The notes under the pieces were generated by a model. The model saw only the letters and a list, made by a program, of their open reading frames with translations, did not search any database and was not told the origin of the DNA. Both the position numbers and the translations under genes were made by a program. A stretch of DNA of 64,000 bases from Oscillospiraceae bacterium (GTDB lineage: Bacteria; Bacillota; Clostridia; Oscillospirales; Acutalibacteraceae): positions 1 through 64,000 of the forward strand of contig SVOH01000001.1 in NCBI GenBank assembly GCA_015066515.1, in the 5' to 3' direction. This document shows, piece after piece, positions 16,956 through 25,629 of this stretch (position 1 is its first letter; every line of letters begins with the position of its first letter).

Positions 16956-17515
16956 AAAACGTAATTTTAGACTACGTAAACGACATCCGCGCTTTGTGCG
17001 ACAGTCTTGACACCGAGCAACTAAATGCCGCTTGCGAGTTAATGCTCGAAAGCTACAAAGCAGGCAAAAAGATTTTTGTTGCAGGCAACGGCGGCAGTGC
17101 AGGTACCTCAAACCATTTTTGTTGTGACTTTGGCAAAAACGCGGTCAAAGGCGACGATCACCGTCCAAAGATAATTTCTTTATCTGCTAATATTGCAGTA
17201 CTTACCGCATTAGGCAACGATTTTTGCTACGCTGAAGTATTTTCACAACAACTTAAAAACCTTATGGACGATGGCGACCTTGTGCTTCTTATATCAGCAA
17301 GCGGTAATTCGCCCAATATAGTAAGCGCTGCAGAATATGCAAAATCTCGTGGAGGAAAAGTTATCGGATTTTCGGGATTTGGCGGTGGAAAACTCAAGGA
17401 GCTTTCCGATATAAACGTAAATATACCCTCGACGTCTTACGAACAAATCGAAGATTTACATATGATGCTAACACACATCATAGTTTGCTACTTTAAGGCA
17501 TTGGGACTAGAATAA
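16952..17515 (+). CDS. SIS-domain sugar phosphate isomerase, GmhA-like
   Basis: 187-residue single SIS domain protein. It has the GNGGSAGTSNHF phosphate loop and SASGNSPN, as in phosphoheptose isomerases and related aldose/ketose phosphate isomerases. Between a ROK kinase and a beta-glucosidase it more likely acts in sugar catabolism than in heptose synthesis, since no other heptose genes are present. Its stop overlaps the next ATG (TAATG). Confidence 0.8.
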   Translation: MKNVILDYVNDIRALCDSLDTEQLNAACELMLESYKAGKKIFVAGNGGSAGTSNHFCCDFGKNAVKGDDHRPKIISLSANIAVLTALGNDFCYAEVFSQQLKNLMDDGDLVLLISASGNSPNIVSAAEYAKSRGGKVIGFSGFGGGKLKELSDINVNIPSTSYEQIEDLHMMLTHIIVCYFKALGLE

Positions 17516-19869
17516 TGAAAAAATTAAAATTCAACAAATCAGGTCTTGCCATATCTCGTCGCGTTGCAGCCGAAGGTAGCGTACTACTTAAGAACGAGAA
17601 CGTTTTGCCGCTTAAAAAAGACACCAAAATTGCTCTCTTTGGCAGAAATCAAGTCGACACTTATAAAGGTGGCGGCGGTGCCGCTGATCTTTGGGCAGTC
17701 AAGTGCCAAAACTATGCCGATGGACTAGAAAAACTTGGTCGCGTGTATAAACCGCTACTTAAAAAGTATCGCGATACGTAGGCCGCAAACCGTGACCCTT
17801 CGCTTGGTAAATTTCATCATAGCTTTAACCTTCACAAGTATTCCTTGCCCGAGATTCGCCTTACAAATAGCGAGGTCGAAAAGGCGGCCAAGTCGTGTGA
17901 TACGGCAATTATTTTTATAGGTCGATTTGCAATTGAAGGTAGAGATATAAAAGACATTGCCGGCGAATATCGTATCACCGACCAAGAAGAACAAATGATA
18001 GCGCAGGTAACAAAACATTTTCAAAAAACTGTGTTGGTGCTTAACATTCCATGCGCATTTGATTTGCAATTTCTTGATAAATATAATTTTAGCGCCGTTA
18101 TTCACAACTTTTACCCCGGTCATTTAGCGGGTTACGCTATGGCAGATATTCTTTACGGCAACGTATCGCCTTGTGGCAGATTGCCGTTTTCTTGGACCAA
18201 GACCGCCGACGAATATCCTACAAACGAGGATCTTTCTACCGATAAAATCATCTATAGCGAAGGGCTTTATATGGGCTACCGCTATTTTGACACATTTAAA
18301 AAGGACGTTGCGTTTCCATTTGGCTTTGGTCTTACTTATACCAACTTCAACATAGAAACGGTTTCTTGCGACATTGAAAAAACTATTGTAAGTTTAAAAA
18401 TCAAAGTAACAAACTGTGGTAAGCACCGCGGTCGCGAGGTTGTGCAATGTTATCTTTCGGCCCCCGACAGCGAGTTAGAAAAGCCCTATCAAGTTCTTTG
18501 TGCGTTCGATAAGACCGAATGGTTAAAACCTAACACAAGTGAGATTTTAACCATTAAGTTTGATTTGCTTAAATTTACGTCTTTTAGTGAAAAAATGGCG
18601 GCTTATATACTCGAAAAAGGCGATTACATTGTTCGCGCGGGCAAAAACTCGCGAGATAATGCGCCCGTTTGCAAAATCAATGTAAAAGATACATTTATTC
18701 ACAAAAAAGTCGTTAACCGTTTACCTTTAAACGAAAAATTTGACGAACTTAAAAAGCCAAACACAAATCAAGAAAACTATGCTGGTCTTTTGTGCTTGAA
18801 TGCCGATTTTGACGGCATAGAAACGCTGGATTTAACGAACACACCCGAATATAACGAGCTTGAAAAAACAGGTGATTACACCTTCGCCGACGTGCTTTGC
18901 GGTAAATGTACCGCACGCGACTTGGCAGCGTGTCTTTCTGACGAGCAACTAGCATTACTGCTTACGGGTGACGGCTTTGAAAAACAAAAAACGTTAGGCC
19001 TTTCTCTCGAGCCGCTTGTTGAGGGAGAGGGTACCCACACTCATCAAATTACCGAACTTGGTATTCCGTCAAGCGTTATGCAAGACGGACCAAACGGCGT
19101 GCGCGCTACAACCTTTGTAGCACCCCCTGTACCACCCGATTACGAGCTTTCGGGCCGAGATTGTGTCTATTACCCAAGCGCTATTGCCCAGGCATCAACC
19201 TGGGACACCAAACTTATCGAACAAATGGCGCGCGAGATTGCAGTTGACCTTGACAAAATTGGTTATAACGGCCTTTGCGCTCCGGGTGTTAATTTACAAC
19301 GTAATGTGCGATGTGGAAGGAATTTTGAATATTTTTCTGAAGATCCTTTTCTTTCTGCACAAATGGCAGTAAGTGTTATAAAAGGCGTTCAAAACAACGC
19401 TGACGGCACCCCATCAAAACGATATACTGTTTTAAAGCATTTTGCCTGCAACAATTCGGAAGATATGCGCACTACAGGCGACAGCATTTTAACCGAGCGC
19501 ACCGCAAGAGAACTTTATTTGCGTAGCTTTGAGTATGTACTGCAAGAAACTACTCCTCTTTCAATAATGGCGGCGTACAATAAAATAAACGGTGTCTTTG
19601 CTGCAGCAAACAAGGATTTGCTCGACGGAATATGTCGATACGAATGGGGATATACCGGTTGGATTATGACCGACTGGGATGTTTGCGCAGATGATGCCGC
19701 CTGTTTGTCGGCTGGGTGTGACACCTGTATGCCGGGTCAATACAAAACCTTTAAAGAACTAAACCAAAACGGCCTTACACGTGCCGTGGCACAGCAACGC
19801 ACCACAAGACTTATAGCTCATCTTGCAAAAACAAAACACTATTTTAACGGCAAACTCCAAAACATATAA
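17515..19869 (+). pseudogene. GH3 beta-glucosidase, reverse domain order, split by one in-frame TAG
   Basis: Family 3 glycoside hydrolase with the domain order of the Ruminococcus albus and Butyrivibrio enzymes. The alpha/beta sandwich comes first (AAEGSVLLKNENVLPL), then a fibronectin III-like domain, then the (beta/alpha)8 barrel. The barrel carries the catalytic nucleophile Asp in IMTDWD and the KHFACNN motif. The reading frame is continuous over 784 codons except for TAG at 17779-17781 (codon 89). Sequence on both sides stays in the same frame and keeps domain character, so only a point change is needed. An internal restart at the TTG at 17845 would lose the start of the sandwich domain. 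It could be a recent pseudogene, a sequencing error, or a read-through gene; the first two are likelier because other genes here end in TAG. Confidence 0.8.
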
Positions 19870-19871
19870 AA

Positions 19872-19903
19872 AAGGCTGCTACCTATGTAGCAGCCTTGCT
19901 TTT
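19872..19903. terminator. Bidirectional terminator between GH3 and the SPFH gene
   Basis: Perfect 11-pair stem AAGGCTGCTAC / GTAGCAGCCTT with loop CTAT. T-runs follow on both strands. Confidence 0.88.
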
Positions 19904-20848
19904 TTAATCACAGCATTCGTCTTTTTTTGGTGCCTTTTTTGGCTTTGGCGCAGGTTGTGTGTTATCGCCAAGACCTGTAGTTTCAGAGAATATTGCGTTG
20001 TTTGTGACAGCCGCTACCGCATCGGTAGGAATAATAAGCTTAGCGGCGGTGCCGTTTGACATATTAACGAGAGCCTCGTACTTTTTAAGTTCAAGCACAG
20101 CGGCGTCGGCACCTGCTTCTCTTAATGCGATAAGACCATCGGCCTCAGCCTTTTTAGAAAGATATATAGCCCTTGCTTCACCCTCGGCACGTGCTATTCG
20201 CGCGTCACGTTCACCTTCAGCTTCAAGTATCATTGCCTGCTTATCACCTTCGGCACGAGTGATGGCTGCTGCCTTATGACCCTCTGCCTGTAAAAGTGTT
20301 TCACGGCGGTCACGCTCTGCCTTCATCTGTTTTTCCATCGCGTTTTGAATTTCTGCCGGCGGAATAATGTTTTTAAGTTCAACACGGCTTACCTTCATAC
20401 CCCACTGGTCAGTAGCTTCGTCAAGTATTTCAGCCATTTTGGTGTTTATAATGTCACGTGAGGTAAGTGTACCGTCAAGCTCCATCTCACCAACAATATT
20501 ACGAAGTGTGGTAGCAGTAAGATTTTCAAGCGCGCGGATAGGATTTACAACACCGTAAGAGTACAACTTAGCATCAAATATACGGAAGAACACAACCGTA
20601 TCAATCTGCATAGTAACATTATCTTTTGTAATAACGGGCTGTGGAGGGGAGTCCATAACCTGCTCTTTTAATGTGATTTTATTAGCAATTCTTTCAAGGA
20701 AAGGCACCTTTACGTGAATGCCTGCATCCCAGGTACACTTGTATTTGCCCAAGAACTCAATGACATACTGCGTCGCTTGGGGAACTATGCGCACGTTTGG
20801 AATAATAACTACCAAAAGAATTACTACAGCAAAAATAAACCAACCCAT
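19904..20848 (-). CDS. SPFH/Band 7 stomatin-like membrane protein
   Basis: 314-residue protein with one N-terminal membrane helix (residues 2-17), an SPFH domain (about 20-190) and a long alanine/glutamate-rich coiled coil with repeated AEGxxxA units (about 185-240). The tail is rich in Pro/Lys and ends in DECCD. It probably forms ring-like membrane scaffolds as QmcA or stomatin do. NfeD, a frequent partner, is not adjacent; the neighbour upstream is an unknown gene 27 bases away. Confidence 0.88.
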   Translation of the reverse strand: MGWFIFAVVILLVVIIPNVRIVPQATQYVIEFLGKYKCTWDAGIHVKVPFLERIANKITLKEQVMDSPPQPVITKDNVTMQIDTVVFFRIFDAKLYSYGVVNPIRALENLTATTLRNIVGEMELDGTLTSRDIINTKMAEILDEATDQWGMKVSRVELKNIIPPAEIQNAMEKQMKAERDRRETLLQAEGHKAAAITRAEGDKQAMILEAEGERDARIARAEGEARAIYLSKKAEADGLIALREAGADAAVLELKKYEALVNMSNGTAAKLIIPTDAVAAVTNNAIFSETTGLGDNTQPAPKPKKAPKKDECCD

Positions 20849-20875
20849 AAGATAACCACCTTTTTTATTTAAAAA

Positions 20876-21619
20876 TTATTTTATCAAAGCTGCAGACAGC
20901 TTTTTATTGGACGAAACAACCGGAATAAACTGAGTTACAGAATCTATAAAGTGCTTGTTTTCTCCGAGTGCTGCAACAACATTTGCTTTAACAACGTCGT
21001 CATTTACGCACGCCGCCGCAACTACCGCCACAATTGTGTTTACGGTGTCACGATCACCGTGTAAATATGCTGTTTCAAAAACGTCAAAAAGCTTTTTAAC
21101 ACTCTTTTTATTATTCTCGTTCATCACATCCTTTATTTGCGGAACTAATTTTTCACCAAAGAAATTAAGATACAAGAAATTGCCGTAAACGGTTACATGA
21201 GCCTTGTACTCATCTTTAAGAGCAGGGAAAACATCAAGCATTTTTTTGGTAAATGCTGTAATGTTATATGTGCCATCCTTTGACACAGTAGGCAAATCAA
21301 CGGCGCTTGTTGTAGTCGCACGCTTAGTTTTGATGCCAAGTTCTGATTTAAGGGTTGATGTAAAATCAATGCCTACGGCCTCTGCATCCTTTGCATTCTG
21401 GCTATCGTCAAAAAGCCACGCACTTGCTTCTCCCAAATTAAAACTGCCGTCCTCTTCAATGTCGGCGGTTTTTAAAACATACATTTGACGTTCTTCGCTA
21501 TATTCTACCTTTACAGCCTTTTTTTCGTTTTTATAAACGCCGTCTACCTCTTTAAAACCGTTTTCATCAAAAAAAGATTGCATTTCAGCGATTACGTTTT
21601 CTAAATATCTGTTATCCAT
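20876..21619 (-). CDS. Conserved-looking protein of unknown function
   Basis: 247-residue soluble protein with no signal peptide or membrane segment. Residues 1-95 look like a mixed alpha/beta unit beginning with an amphipathic helix; a Thr/Ser linker at about 112-122 is followed by a second, mainly helical part. I do not recognise the family. ATG at 21619 chosen because GGAAGG lies 10 bases upstream. A good promoter precedes it, and it sits upstream of the SPFH gene, suggesting a shared transcript. Confidence 0.6.
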   Translation of the reverse strand: MDNRYLENVIAEMQSFFDENGFKEVDGVYKNEKKAVKVEYSEERQMYVLKTADIEEDGSFNLGEASAWLFDDSQNAKDAEAVGIDFTSTLKSELGIKTKRATTTSAVDLPTVSKDGTYNITAFTKKMLDVFPALKDEYKAHVTVYGNFLYLNFFGEKLVPQIKDVMNENNKKSVKKLFDVFETAYLHGDRDTVNTIVAVVAAACVNDDVVKANVVAALGENKHFIDSVTQFIPVVSSNKKLSAALIK

Positions 21620-21654
21620 TATAAATAAACCTTCCAAAAAATGATATTTTTTAT

Positions 21655-21683
21655 ATTGTAACACAAAAAGATGCGTTTGTCAC
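21655..21683 (-). promoter_or_regulatory. Promoter of the unknown gene and SPFH operon
   Basis: Minus strand GTGACA (21683-21678), 17-base spacer, TACAAT (21660-21655), 35 bases before the start codon. Confidence 0.6.
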
Positions 21684-21693
21684 CAAAAATTTC

Positions 21694-21722
21694 TTGAAAG
21701 AACTGTTAATATTTTATATAAT
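21694..21722 (+). promoter_or_regulatory. rsmA promoter
   Basis: TTGAAA, 17-base spacer, perfect TATAAT, ending 29 bases before the TTG start of rsmA. Confidence 0.72.
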
Positions 21723-21751
21723 GAAACCATTAACAAATACAAGGTGATATT

Positions 21752-22603
21752 TTGAAAATTTCGAACAAAAGAGATTTAAAAAGCGTTTTAGAATCTGAAG
21801 GCTTTTCTTTTAAAAAATCCTTGGGTCAAAACTTTTTAATAGACGATACCGTGTGTCCCCGTATGGCCGAGGCCGTGTCGGGCGAAAATGTTGGCGTATT
21901 AGAAATAGGTCCAGGGGCCGGTGTGCTTACAGCGCAGCTATCACGCGCTTGTAAAAAGGTGGTGTCGGTGGAACTTGATACCCGATTAAAACCCGTGCTT
22001 GAGCAGACACTTAGTGGTTGCGATAACGTAAAAATAATATGGAACGATATTTTAAAGGTAGATTTAAAAACCGTTTTGGCAGAGGAGTTCGGTGATTGCG
22101 ATACAATAAATATATGTGCAAATCTACCCTACTATATTACCTCGCCGGTTATAATGATGCTTCTTGAAAGTAATTTACCTATAAATAAAATTGCCGTTAT
22201 GGTGCAAAAAGAGGCTGCAGACCGCCTTTGCGCCGAAGTGGGTTCGCGAGATGCGGGTGCGGTTACGGTAGCAGTAAACTATTATGCCACTGCCAAAACG
22301 CTATTCGGCGTGCCGAGAAGTAGCTTTTTGCCACCACCAAACGTTGATTCAGCGGTAATAGAGCTTACGTTGCGTGACAAACCGCCTATAGAGGTAAAAG
22401 ACGAAAAACATTTTTTCAGACTTGTAAAAGCCTGCTTTGCGCAACGAAGAAAGATATTGCTTAATACAGTATGTAACACTATGGGCATCAGCAAAGACGA
22501 TTTTCGGTCGGTGCTAAACAAGGCGGGTATCAGCGAGACCGTCCGCGGTGAAACACTTACTATGGAGCAATTAGCCGCTATTTCAAACGCATTGTGTAAG
22601 TAA
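21752..22603 (+). CDS. rsmA: 16S rRNA dimethyladenosine transferase KsgA/RsmA
   Basis: SAM-dependent enzyme that dimethylates two adjacent adenines near the 3' end of 16S rRNA during small-subunit maturation. The 283-residue protein shows KSLGQNFLID, SAM motif EIGPGAGVLT and the catalytic NLPYY. The start is a TTG at 21752 with AAGGTGAT upstream. It probably shares a transcript with the glycosidase that begins 49 bases later. Confidence 0.96.
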   Translation: MKISNKRDLKSVLESEGFSFKKSLGQNFLIDDTVCPRMAEAVSGENVGVLEIGPGAGVLTAQLSRACKKVVSVELDTRLKPVLEQTLSGCDNVKIIWNDILKVDLKTVLAEEFGDCDTINICANLPYYITSPVIMMLLESNLPINKIAVMVQKEAADRLCAEVGSRDAGAVTVAVNYYATAKTLFGVPRSSFLPPPNVDSAVIELTLRDKPPIEVKDEKHFFRLVKACFAQRRKILLNTVCNTMGISKDDFRSVLNKAGISETVRGETLTMEQLAAISNALCK

Positions 22604-22652
22604 TTTGTTTTAAATAAAATTTGTGAACTAAACCACGCAAGGAGGGCTTTTT

Positions 22653-24173
22653 ATGTCATTTAATCCAAATGAAATGTTTGTCTTTCCAATAGACCGCGAA
22701 CCGTACGCTTTTGAACAATGCTACGTGGATGAAAACGTTTTTTTGACACAAAATGCCAAGGCAGGTGTTTTGCCAAAATACGACGATATCAAGGATAAAT
22801 TACCGAAACCTATATGGGAAGGTCACGATGATACAATAAATTGCTATAACCGCACATGGGAAATTGCATTCGGTAATCTGCGTAACGCCAACGAAAAATC
22901 ACGCTTTGTTTCGGACTATATAGACTGTGCATTTTTCACTTTTTCGTTTATGTGGGATTCATCGTTTATAGTAATGTTTGGAAAATACGCAGGGCATATA
23001 TTCAATTTTCAAAAAACACTTGATAATTTTTACTCTCATCAGCATAAAGACGGCTATATAGGCCGTCAGTTATTCCAAAAGCATTTTGGTCAGCGATATG
23101 CCAAGTATGACCCCGCTTCAACAGGCCCAAATATTTTGCCTTGGGCCGAGTGGGAATATTATTGCATAACGGGGGACACCAATAGACTGCGTAAGGTTTT
23201 TGCACCGCTTATGGCGTATCACAAGTGGTTACAGCTTAACCGCACTTGGCAAAGCGGCGGTTATTGGACTACAGGGCTTGCCTGCGGTATGGACAATCAA
23301 CCAAGAGTAGATAAGCAGTATAGTCCGTTACTTTCACACGGATTTATGACATGGCTTGACGCCTGCGCACAACAGTATTTAAGCTGCGAAATACTTATAA
23401 AAATTGCCGATATTATAGGCCGCAGTGAAGAAGTAAAATGGCTTGAAGAAGAGCGCGAGCTTCTTGAAAAAATCATAAACAATCAAATGTGGGATGAAAA
23501 AACAGCGTTTTATTATGATATGCGACGAGACGGTACTCTTACCGATACTAAAACCATTGGCGCGTACTGGACAATGATGGCAGGTCTTGTGTCAGATGAC
23601 CGCGCAAAACGATTTGTTGCTCATCTTGATAACGAAAACGAGTTTAAACGTCCTTTCAGAATACCGACGCTGTCGGCCGACCACCCCGAGTATCAAGAAA
23701 GAGGGGACTATTGGAGAGGTTCGGTATGGGCGCCCACAAACTATATGGTGCTTAAAGCGCTTGATAAATACGGTTATAACGATTTAGCCTATGATATCGC
23801 TTGTAACTACCTTGAAAACGTTGTAAAGGTGTTTGTAAAAGACGGCACAATTTACGAAAATTACGCACCCGAGTATATCGAGCGCGGCAGTCATTCACAA
23901 GGTGAATTTGTTGGTTGGACGGGTCTTGCGCCTATAAACATAATGTTTGAATATGTTTTTGGCATACGACCCGACGCACAGAACAAAAAAATAGTGTGGT
24001 ATGTAAACCGACTTGAAAAACACGGTGTTAAAAATTATCCTTTGGGCGATAAACTTATTGACATTATTTGTGAAAAGCGCAATTCTGTAGACGAAACACC
24101 TGTTGTAACGGTAACAGGTGCCGACGATATTACAATAGAAATTGTGTGGAATGGCAAACGTATAACCGTGTAA
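22653..24173 (+). CDS. GH63/trehalase-like (alpha/alpha)6-barrel glycosidase
   Basis: 506-residue intracellular protein (no signal peptide) of the MGH1-type/trehalase-like glycosidase group. Clear motifs are WDSSF near residue 105, RGDYWRGSVWAPTNY and IYENYAPE, which line the barrel active site in GH63 and GH37 enzymes. The substrate is unknown; an alpha-glucoside or alpha-mannoside is most likely. AAGGAGGG precedes the ATG. Not obviously linked in function to the rsmA gene before it. Confidence 0.8.
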   Translation: MSFNPNEMFVFPIDREPYAFEQCYVDENVFLTQNAKAGVLPKYDDIKDKLPKPIWEGHDDTINCYNRTWEIAFGNLRNANEKSRFVSDYIDCAFFTFSFMWDSSFIVMFGKYAGHIFNFQKTLDNFYSHQHKDGYIGRQLFQKHFGQRYAKYDPASTGPNILPWAEWEYYCITGDTNRLRKVFAPLMAYHKWLQLNRTWQSGGYWTTGLACGMDNQPRVDKQYSPLLSHGFMTWLDACAQQYLSCEILIKIADIIGRSEEVKWLEEERELLEKIINNQMWDEKTAFYYDMRRDGTLTDTKTIGAYWTMMAGLVSDDRAKRFVAHLDNENEFKRPFRIPTLSADHPEYQERGDYWRGSVWAPTNYMVLKALDKYGYNDLAYDIACNYLENVVKVFVKDGTIYENYAPEYIERGSHSQGEFVGWTGLAPINIMFEYVFGIRPDAQNKKIVWYVNRLEKHGVKNYPLGDKLIDIICEKRNSVDETPVVTVTGADDITIEIVWNGKRITV

Positions 24174-24182
24174 AATAAATAC

Positions 24183-24210
24183 TTGCAATTTTTTGAAACT
24201 ATGATATAAT
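24183..24210 (+). promoter_or_regulatory. Promoter of the pheST T-box transcript
   Basis: TTGCAA, 16-base spacer, TATAAT at 24205-24210 with an upstream TG one base before it (extended -10). Confidence 0.7.
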
Positions 24211-24216
24211 ACTAAT

Positions 24217-24488
24217 ACTAATTTGAATACAAATGCGATGATAAAGAAAAGTAACGTTGTACGTAACTTTAAGAGAGGGTGGCCTCAGGCTGTAAGCCAC
24301 CTATTTTACCGCAATGTGAAGTTCCCTTTTGAGCAGTGCCGCTGAAAAATGCAGTAGGTGGCAACGGGTAATCGGTTCCGTTATAGACCGAAGAGAGTGT
24401 TTGCTCTTTGAGCGAAAATGCGGGTGGTACCGCGGAGTCAAGTGTTTACAGACTTCGTCCTGTTTTATGGACGGAGTCTTTTTGTTTT
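24217..24488 (+). promoter_or_regulatory. T-box riboswitch leader of pheST (tRNA-Phe sensing)
   Basis: The 418-base gap before pheS holds a classic T-box leader. The invariant T-box segment AATGCGGGTGGTACCGCGG is at 24417-24435 and is followed by a terminator at 24450-24485. Stem I features (GAAAAGTA, then AGAGAGGG and a distal loop) begin near 24246. A TTC at 24321-24323 in GTGAAGTTCCC is the probable phenylalanine specifier. Uncharged tRNA-Phe would favour the antiterminator. Confidence 0.93.
24450..24485 (+). terminator. T-box intrinsic terminator
   Basis: AGACTTCGTCC pairs with GGACGGAGTCT (one G-T pair) followed by a T-run. Its competing antiterminator uses the T-box bases just upstream. 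Confidence 0.88.
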
Positions 24489-24505
24489 CCAAGGGAAAAC
24501 AAAAA
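24479..24505. repeat. Second inverted repeat overlapping the T-box U-tract
   Basis: TTTTTGTTTTCC (24479-24490) is perfectly complementary to GGAAAACAAAAA (24494-24505). The first arm begins in the U-tract of the T-box terminator. Confidence 0.75.
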
Positions 24506-24591
24506 AGTAATAAGTAAAAGGTAATAGTGAATAGGTAATGTGTGCCTTACGGCACGGATATAAATGCTAATAAATTTCAAGGAGATAGATT

Positions 24592-25611
24592 ATGAAACAA
24601 CAGCTTGAACAAATCAAGACTGCGGCGCTCGAAGCCATTGCGGCTGCCGAGAACAGCGCCGACTGTGAAAATGTCAGGGTAAAATACCTTGGCAAAAAAG
24701 GTGAGCTTACCGCCATTTTAAAGATGATGGGCGGTCTCTCACCAGAAGAACGCCCAATTATGGGTCAGCTTGTAAACACCGCTAAGGCCGAGGTCGACGA
24801 GGCTCTTGGTGCGAAGGTTGCTGAAATGAGCGCAAAAGCCGAGGAGTTAAAGCTCAAGGAAGAAACCATCGACATCACAATGCCGGCAAAGGTGAATAAG
24901 ACGGGTAAATTACATCCGCTTAATACGGTGCTTAACGATATGATAGATATTTTTCAGTCTATGGGCTTCGACGTGGTTGACGGCCCCGAGGTAGAGACCG
25001 ACCACTACAACTTTGAGTGTCTTAACGTTCCTGCCGACCATCCTGCACGTGATATGCAAGATACGTTCTACTTGGCAGAAAATATTTTGCTTCGCACACA
25101 GACATCTGCCGCTCAAATTCGTACTATGGAAACACGCAAGCCGCCAATTCGTGTAATCTGCCCCGGTCGTGTGTTCCGTGCCGACGAGGTAGACGCAACA
25201 CATTCACCTGTATTCCACCAAATAGAAGGTCTTGTTGTTGATAAGGGTGTTACAATGTGCGACCTAAAGGGCGTACTCGAGCAGTTTGCTCACGAAATTT
25301 ACGGACCCGACACCAAGGTTAAGTTCCGTCCGTCCTTCTTCCCATTCACCGAGCCGTCTGTAGAGGTTGACGTTTCTTGCTCAGAGTGTGGCGGTAAGGG
25401 CTGCCGCGTATGTAAGGGCGCAGGTTGGATAGAAATTTTGGGCGCAGGTATGGTGCATCCAAATGTGCTGCGCGCTTGCGGTATTGACCCAGAGGAATAT
25501 AGCGGCTTTGCATTTGGTATAGGCCTTGACCGACTTACAACCACACGCTATAAGATTAGTGATATACGTTTGTTGTTCGAAAACGACAAGCGATTCCTTG
25601 ACCAGTTTTAA
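24592..25611 (+). CDS. pheS: Phenylalanyl-tRNA synthetase alpha subunit
   Basis: 339-residue catalytic subunit of the heterotetrameric class II synthetase. It has an N-terminal coiled-coil tRNA-binding arm (about 1-90), KLHPLN, motif 2 GRVFRADEVDATHSPVFHQ, and motif 3 GFAFGIGLDRL. AAGGAG precedes the ATG. Expression is controlled by the T-box leader; pheT follows after 18 bases. Confidence 0.97.
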   Translation: MKQQLEQIKTAALEAIAAAENSADCENVRVKYLGKKGELTAILKMMGGLSPEERPIMGQLVNTAKAEVDEALGAKVAEMSAKAEELKLKEETIDITMPAKVNKTGKLHPLNTVLNDMIDIFQSMGFDVVDGPEVETDHYNFECLNVPADHPARDMQDTFYLAENILLRTQTSAAQIRTMETRKPPIRVICPGRVFRADEVDATHSPVFHQIEGLVVDKGVTMCDLKGVLEQFAHEIYGPDTKVKFRPSFFPFTEPSVEVDVSCSECGGKGCRVCKGAGWIEILGAGMVHPNVLRACGIDPEEYSGFAFGIGLDRLTTTRYKISDIRLLFENDKRFLDQF

Positions 25612-25629
25612 GAAAGGGGACGTTAGGTT

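Noticed and set aside
16952-17515. Heptose/LPS biosynthesis role for the GmhA-like protein
   Set aside because: No other heptose genes are present and the operon partners are sugar-catabolic.
17779-17781. General reassignment of TAG as a sense codon
   Set aside because: araC and engB end in TAG at natural family lengths, so TAG is used as a stop; the GH3 amber needs a local explanation.
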